Assembly (NCBI GenBank): GCA_004557245.1
Contig: SFEL01000002.1
Location: 1 to 64,000 of the forward strand
Length of the DNA stretch: 64,000 nt
From: Clostridiales bacterium
Lineage (GTDB): Bacteria; Bacillota; Clostridia; Christensenellales; CAG-138
Direction of reading: 5' to 3'
Part shown: one piece after another, positions 59,725-64,000 of the stretch
How the letters are laid out: each line of letters starts with the position of its first letter
Numbering within the stretch: position 1 is the first letter of the stretch
The notes under the pieces: model-generated
The model's input: only the letters and a program-made list of their open reading frames with translations
What the model was told of the DNA's origin: nothing
The model's database searches: none
Position numbers and translations under genes: made by a program

Positions 59725-60381
59725 CTACTTGATATCATTATCCAAATACGCCCTGCAGTAATCCCTTACCGTGCAGGCCCCGCAGTTTGGCTTTCTCGCC
59801 GAGCATATCTGCCTGCCGTGGTATATTATCCAGTGATGGGCCTTTGACCAGTCCTCTTTGGGTATGTTCTCCATGAGCTGCCTTTCCGTCTCTCCCACAT
59901 CTTTCGCTTCCGCAAGGCCTATGCGGTTTGACACCCTGAAAACATGGGTATCCACAGCTATGGCCGGCACGCCGAAGGCATTTGACACCACAACATTTGC
60001 AGTCTTACGCCCTACCCCGGGCAGTCCCATGAGCACATCTCTGTCCTCCGGCACCTCGTCGTTATACTGCTCGTGTATTATCTTTGCCGCAGCTATGAGG
60101 TTCTTGGCCTTGGTGTTGAACAGGCCACAGCCACGTATGTAGGATATTACCTCTTCCTCGGTGGCGTCAGCAAGTTTTTGTGGAGTTCCCAGCGCCGGAA
60201 ACAGCTTTGCAGTAACCATGTTCACCCGCTTATCCGTACACTGCGCGGAGAGCATTGTGGCTACCAGCAGTTCAAAGGGATTGGTAAAGTCCAGCTGGGG
60301 CCTGGCGTCGGGATATGCCGCCTGCAGCGCCGCCAGCGCGTTTTTTATGCGCAGCTTTTTCGCCTTTGCGCTCTCCTTCAT
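59725..60381 (-). CDS. nth: Endonuclease III
   Basis: 218 aa. Helix-hairpin-helix LMGLPGVGRKTANVV with catalytic Lys, catalytic Asp in AVDTHVFRV, and the [4Fe-4S] loop CSARKPNCGACTVRDYC (C-x6-C-x2-C-x5-C). Removes oxidised pyrimidines. ATG 60381 with GGAGA 7 nt upstream is preferred over 60405. Confidence 0.96.
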   Translation of the reverse strand: MKESAKAKKLRIKNALAALQAAYPDARPQLDFTNPFELLVATMLSAQCTDKRVNMVTAKLFPALGTPQKLADATEEEVISYIRGCGLFNTKAKNLIAAAKIIHEQYNDEVPEDRDVLMGLPGVGRKTANVVVSNAFGVPAIAVDTHVFRVSNRIGLAEAKDVGETERQLMENIPKEDWSKAHHWIIYHGRQICSARKPNCGACTVRDYCRAYLDNDIK

Positions 60382-60464
60382 ACGTCTTCTCCATCCTTCC
60401 CTCATTTCTGCCCTTCGCGATAGCCTATAACATTCTACAACATAACCGGAGCTTTTACCAGATA

Positions 60465-61355
60465 TTATTGCCTGCCGCCGGTCTTATCCGTTTCACAGTA
60501 GCTTTTTACGAAATCCATGAATAATTTAAGCGCCGGTGCGTTCCCGCCGTTTTCCGGCAAAGCGATCCCCAGCACCCTGTGATATTCCGGTTCAAAGGGC
60601 CTCAGCACTATTCCCTCCGGCCTTCTGGAGAGCACCAGCTCCGGCACTATGGATACGCCAAGCCCCTTTGCTATCATGGATTGTATGGCCTCGTCCCCCC
60701 GCACCCGGAATCTGACGTTCGGCTTTAGCCCCTCGCTGTTCAGCACCCGGTTTGCGTCCTCGTCAGAGCCCTGATGCTGCAATATAAAGGGATACTGCAC
60801 AAGTTCAGCCGGCTTTACCGTTTTTTTCTCCGCCAAAGGATGGCCTTCAGGCAATACGGCATATATGGTATCATTAAACAGCGGCGTAAACTGAAACTCC
60901 TCCGGCACGGGCAGCGACATGAAGGCAAGGTCTATCTTGCCCTGATACATCCACTGGCATATTTCCCCATGCTCACCCACATACAGCTGCAATTCTATGC
61001 CGGGATACTTTTCCGTGAATTCCGCAACTATGCTTGGCAGCAGATGTATGGACAGGCTGAAAAAGCAGCCTATGCGTATCGTTCCCACGTCCGCGCCGTG
61101 TATGCGGTTCACTTCTTCCTTTAGCTTTTCCTCGCCGTTGACTATCTGGCGAAGGTATACCATAAGCTTCTCCGCCTCCGGGGTGGGCGTCACGCCGTTT
61201 TTGCCCCGTATCAGCAGCGGGAAGCCGAACTCGTTTTCAAGTGAAAGTATCATATGGCTAACGCCGGGCTGGGTATAATTCAGCTTCTCGGCCGCCTTTG
61301 TCAGGCTTCCCAGGTCTATGGTCTCCACAAGGGCCTTGTATTTTTTCAGGCTCAT
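60465..61355 (-). CDS. LysR-family transcriptional regulator
   Basis: 296 aa. Winged-helix N-terminus (KKYKALVETIDLGSLTKAAE, LNYTQPGVSHMILSLENEFG), then the periplasmic-binding-like effector domain (VGTIRIGCFFSLSIHLLPSI, HQGSDEDANRVLNSEGL). Diverges from the glycyl-radical operon with 170 bp between start codons and a dyad there, so it probably regulates that operon. Effector may be the dehydratase substrate or product; inferred. ATG 61355 with GAGG 7 nt upstream preferred over 61367. Confidence 0.92.
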   Translation of the reverse strand: MSLKKYKALVETIDLGSLTKAAEKLNYTQPGVSHMILSLENEFGFPLLIRGKNGVTPTPEAEKLMVYLRQIVNGEEKLKEEVNRIHGADVGTIRIGCFFSLSIHLLPSIVAEFTEKYPGIELQLYVGEHGEICQWMYQGKIDLAFMSLPVPEEFQFTPLFNDTIYAVLPEGHPLAEKKTVKPAELVQYPFILQHQGSDEDANRVLNSEGLKPNVRFRVRGDEAIQSMIAKGLGVSIVPELVLSRRPEGIVLRPFEPEYHRVLGIALPENGGNAPALKLFMDFVKSYCETDKTGGRQ

Positions 61356-61376
61356 ACATAACCTCATTCAATACTT

Positions 61377-61400
61377 GAATGTCTCGCATTACAAACATTC
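61377..61400. promoter_or_regulatory. Putative LysR-type operator
   Basis: Dyad GAATGT-N12-ACATTC, centred near 61388, located about -61 to -38 from the predicted start of the glycyl-radical operon and adjacent to lysR. Position and symmetry fit a LysR activator/autoregulation site. Confidence 0.5.
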
Positions 61401-61425
61401 AGTTTTATTATGTTGAATTTAATTG

Positions 61426-61431
61426 TATAAT
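61426..61431 (+). promoter_or_regulatory. -10 element of the glycyl-radical operon promoter
   Basis: Perfect TATAAT without a good -35 hexamer (TTTTAT at the expected distance), as expected of an activator-dependent promoter. The transcript leader would be about 88 nt. Confidence 0.5.
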
Positions 61432-61525
61432 ATTTAACGCAGATGCGCAACTCTTCTAATTATATTTATGGACTATTTTTTAGCAACGTTTGCAATATTG
61501 CCGTTTTTTCGGAGGATAATGCCAA

Positions 61526-62443
61526 ATGAAACAGCCACTGATAACCAACATACAGCGCTACTCCATACACGATGGGGACGGCATACGCACCACAGTGTTC
61601 TTTAAGGGCTGCAACATGGCCTGCCGCTGGTGCCATAACCCTGAAACACAGGATTTTTCCGCCGAGCCCATGCGCAACCCGGACCGCTGCTCCGGCTGCG
61701 GAAGGTGCGCAGGGCTTTGCCCCGAGCACGCCATATCCATAAATGACGACGGCATATCCGTCACTGACCGCGATAAGTGCGTCCGCTGCGGCGCCTGCGT
61801 AGACGAGTGCTACAACGAGGCCCGCACAATATCCGGCAGGGCGTACGGGATACCGGAGCTTATAAAGACACTGGAGAAGGACAAGATGTACTGGGAGGAA
61901 TCCGGCGGCGGAGTCACTCTCTCCGGCGGCGAGGTGATGGCTCAGGATATGGATTACGTCGTTGAGCTCGCAAAGCGTCTCCACGGCAAGGGCTATTCCG
62001 TATACATCGATACCTGCGGCTTCGCGCCATATGAGAACTACGAAAAGATACTGCCCTATGCCGACGTTTTCCTCTACGACATAAAGGCCATAAACGACGA
62101 CGTTCACAGGGCCAACACCCGCGTCAGCAACAAGCTTATACTGGACAATCTTGCAAAGCTTGGCAGGGCTGGCGCAAAGATATATATCCGCATGCCCCTC
62201 ATAGCCGGTCTTAACGATTCCGAAGAGGATATGCTGAAGGTCATGGCCTTTCTTCGCGACAACAGCATACCGGTACTTCAGGTAAACCTGCTGCCCTATC
62301 ACGAGCTGGGCCAGGATAAGCTGGAAAAGCTGGGCAAGGAAAGGCATGACTACGGCTTCAACCCGCCTTCAAAGCAGCACCTGAACGAGCTGGTACAGCT
62401 CTTTAACCAAAACGGCTACAACAATACAAAAATAGGAGGATAA
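61526..62443 (+). CDS. hypE: Glycyl-radical enzyme activating enzyme (radical SAM), HypE-like
   Basis: 305 aa. Radical SAM cluster Cys29/33/36 (GCNMACRWC), two ferredoxin-type [4Fe-4S] motifs Cys55/58/61/65 and Cys85/88/91/95, and GGGVTLSGGEVMAQ. Uses SAM to install the glycyl radical on the partner encoded 3 nt downstream. The extra clusters place it among activases of dehydratase-type, not pyruvate formate-lyase, enzymes. GGAGG lies 10 nt before the ATG. Not to be confused with the hydrogenase protein also called HypE. Confidence 0.93.
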   Translation: MKQPLITNIQRYSIHDGDGIRTTVFFKGCNMACRWCHNPETQDFSAEPMRNPDRCSGCGRCAGLCPEHAISINDDGISVTDRDKCVRCGACVDECYNEARTISGRAYGIPELIKTLEKDKMYWEESGGGVTLSGGEVMAQDMDYVVELAKRLHGKGYSVYIDTCGFAPYENYEKILPYADVFLYDIKAINDDVHRANTRVSNKLILDNLAKLGRAGAKIYIRMPLIAGLNDSEEDMLKVMAFLRDNSIPVLQVNLLPYHELGQDKLEKLGKERHDYGFNPPSKQHLNELVQLFNQNGYNNTKIGG

Positions 62444-62446
62444 ACC

Positions 62447-64000
62447 ATGGAAGAACGCGGAATGAACGAAAGAGTCAGAATGCTGCGCAGGCAGAGCGTC
62501 GAGACTCAGCCCCACATCTACATGGAGCGTGCAAAGCTCATGACGGAAGCCTATAAGCTTTACGACGGCTCCATGTCCGTACCCGAGATGAGAGCTACCG
62601 CCCTCAAGTATTATTTCCAGCACAAGACCATAGAGATCGCGGACGGCGAGCTCATCGTAGGCGAAAAGGGTGACACCGCTCAGGCCGCCCCCACCTTCCC
62701 GGAGCTGTGCTGCCATACGATTCAGGACATGCACGTCATGAACGACCGCGAGCTCATCAGCTTCTCCGTCACCGATGAGGACCTCAAGCTTCAGGAAGAA
62801 GTAATCATCCCCTACTGGGAGAACCGCAGCACCCGCCACAAGATACTCGAGGCAATGACTCCCGAATGGAAGCTTGCCTATGAGTCCGGCATATTCACCG
62901 AATTCATGGAGCAGCGCGGCCCCGGTCATACCGTAGGCTCCCGCAAGATATTCGAGAAGGGCTTTCTCGATTACAAAAAGGACATCGAAGACGCCATATC
63001 CAAGCTGGACTTTCTCAACGACAAGGAAGCATACGAAAAGCGCTGCCAGCTCCATGCAATGGCCATAGACTGCGACGCTATCATAATCCTTGCCAACCGC
63101 TACGCCGACCTGGCCGAGGAAATGGCTGCAAAGGAGACCGATGAAAAGCGCAGGGCAGAGCTCATTCAGATATCCGAAAACTGCCGCTGGGTACCCGCGC
63201 ATAAACCCAAGACCTTCTGGCAGGCAATACAGCAGTACTGGTTCGTGCATATAGGCGTTACCAGCGAGCTCAACCCCTGGGACGCTTACTCTCCGGGCCG
63301 CCTGGATCAACACCTTAATCCCTTCTATGTCGACGACGTGGAAAACGGCCGCATTGACCGGGACGGCGCACTGGAGCTTCTGGAGTGCCTGTGGGTCAAG
63401 TTTAACAACCAGCCCGCTCCTCCCAAGGTAGGCATCACCCTCAAGGAGAGCAGCACCTATACGGACTTCGCCAACATCAACACCGGCGGCATAACCGAGG
63501 ACGGCAAGGACGGCGTAAACGAGGTCAGCTACATGATACTGGACTGCATGGACGAAATGAAGCTGCTCCAGCCCTCCAGCAATGTACAGATAAGCCGCAA
63601 GACCCCCCGCAAGTTCCTCAAGCGCGCCTGCGAGATATCCCGCAAGGGCTGGGGTCAGCCTGCCTTCTACAACACCGAGGCCATAGTATCCGAGCTTATG
63701 AACGCCGGCAAGTCCCTGGACGACGCCCGCATGGGCGGCACCTCCGGCTGCGTAGAGACCGGCGCCTTCGGCAACGAGGCCTACATACTTCAGGGCTACT
63801 TCAACCTGCCCAAGATACTTGAGCTCACCCTGTACGATGGCTACGATCACGTGGGCGGCCATCAGCTGGGCCTGCACACCGGCTTTGCCAAGGACTTCAA
63901 CAGCTATGAGGAGTTCTTTGAGGCTTACAAGAAGCAGATAAAGTACTTCGTGGATATCAAGGTCGCCGGCAGCAACGTAATCGAGCAGATATTCGCCCAG
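62447..64000 (+). CDS. hypD: Glycyl-radical trans-4-hydroxy-L-proline dehydratase (HypD), 3' truncated by the window
   Basis: 518 codons are present; the family is about 790 aa, so the glycyl-radical loop lies outside. The thiyl-radical Cys435 and base Glu437 occur in GTSGCVETG. His161, Asp279, Ser335, Phe153, Phe341 and Tyr451 are also present; each is offset by exactly one from the residue numbers I recall for the C. difficile HypD active site (H160, D278, S334, F152, F340, Y450, C434, E436). HypD removes water from trans-4-hydroxyproline to give pyrroline-5-carboxylate, a route to proline. AGGAGG precedes ATG 62447. A P5C reductase gene may follow beyond the window. Confidence 0.88.
   Translation, partial: MEERGMNERVRMLRRQSVETQPHIYMERAKLMTEAYKLYDGSMSVPEMRATALKYYFQHKTIEIADGELIVGEKGDTAQAAPTFPELCCHTIQDMHVMNDRELISFSVTDEDLKLQEEVIIPYWENRSTRHKILEAMTPEWKLAYESGIFTEFMEQRGPGHTVGSRKIFEKGFLDYKKDIEDAISKLDFLNDKEAYEKRCQLHAMAIDCDAIIILANRYADLAEEMAAKETDEKRRAELIQISENCRWVPAHKPKTFWQAIQQYWFVHIGVTSELNPWDAYSPGRLDQHLNPFYVDDVENGRIDRDGALELLECLWVKFNNQPAPPKVGITLKESSTYTDFANINTGGITEDGKDGVNEVSYMILDCMDEMKLLQPSSNVQISRKTPRKFLKRACEISRKGWGQPAFYNTEAIVSELMNAGKSLDDARMGGTSGCVETGAFGNEAYILQGYFNLPKILELTLYDGYDHVGGHQLGLHTGFAKDFNSYEEFFEAYKKQIKYFVDIKVAGSNVIEQIFAQ

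Noticed and set aside
62369..63877. 502-codon open frame on the minus strand
   Set aside because: Antisense to hypD, which has clear family motifs in the plus frame; the minus translation is a low-complexity Gly/Leu/Val/Tyr sequence typical of antisense frames in GC-rich genes.
1..64000. CRISPR arrays, rRNA operons, prophage or complete insertion sequences
   Set aside because: No regularly spaced repeats, rRNA sequence, phage structural genes or transposase genes were found.

Overview
The window reads as a chromosomal segment of an anaerobic, spore-lineage Firmicute (class Clostridia, probably a gut-associated Eubacteriales or Christensenellales-like organism). Reasons: Firmicute-type housekeeping order (def-fmt-rsmB-rlmN-stp-prkC-rsgA-rpe and yicC-remA-gmk-rpoZ-coaBC), Shine-Dalgarno sites close to AGGAGG, sigma-A promoters, many GTG and TTG starts, O2-sensitive glycyl-radical chemistry, and a moderately GC-rich background. 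The exact taxon cannot be fixed from sequence alone.

Left part (1-20.9 kb): a PucR-type regulator, an Hsp20 chaperone with a long leader, a Ca2+/cation P-type ATPase under a probable yybP-ykoY (Mn2+) riboswitch, an ECF sigma/anti-sigma pair, a 2-hydroxyacid dehydrogenase beside a sugar-type ABC importer, an OB-fold-like lipoprotein, a BlaI-type repressor with a very unusual BlaR1-like metalloprotease fused to cell-wall hydrolase domains, an LCP-like/phosphodiester glycosidase pair, and a glycolipid glycosyltransferase with a CrtO-like acyltransferase. A GNAT acetyltransferase remnant lies in this part.

21.1-23.6 kb is a visibly AT-richer accessory island: XRE regulator, EcoRI-family adenine methyltransferase and a DUF262-HNH nuclease, overlapping or nearly so. 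It looks like a compact restriction-modification-like defence cassette. A secreted Ser/Thr/Pro-rich protein follows.

25-60.4 kb is almost entirely minus-strand housekeeping: nucleotide sanitation (rdgB), RqcH, SSB-like protein, topoisomerase IV-like parC/parE, a polyprenyl-phosphate transporter-like protein, a tRNA-Val / 6S RNA / tRNA-Gln transcription unit, the translation/Ser-Thr kinase cluster, priA, coaBC cluster, ligA-pcrA, rsfS-nadD, obgE and nth. Just before rpe lies a structured 270-bp insertion bounded by 43-nt direct repeats.

Right end (60.4-64 kb): a LysR regulator diverges from a glycyl-radical activase and a glycyl-radical enzyme that runs off the window. All nine active-site residues I can compare with trans-4-hydroxy-L-proline dehydratase (HypD) are present, so this is probably a hydroxyproline-use locus.

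The most unusual items are the BlaI + M56-PG_binding-3D-NlpC/P60 fusion, the 6S RNA packed between two tRNAs, the riboswitch leader, the methylase/DUF262-HNH island and the repeat-bounded element at the rpe terminator. No CRISPR array, rRNA, complete insertion sequence or prophage was seen.
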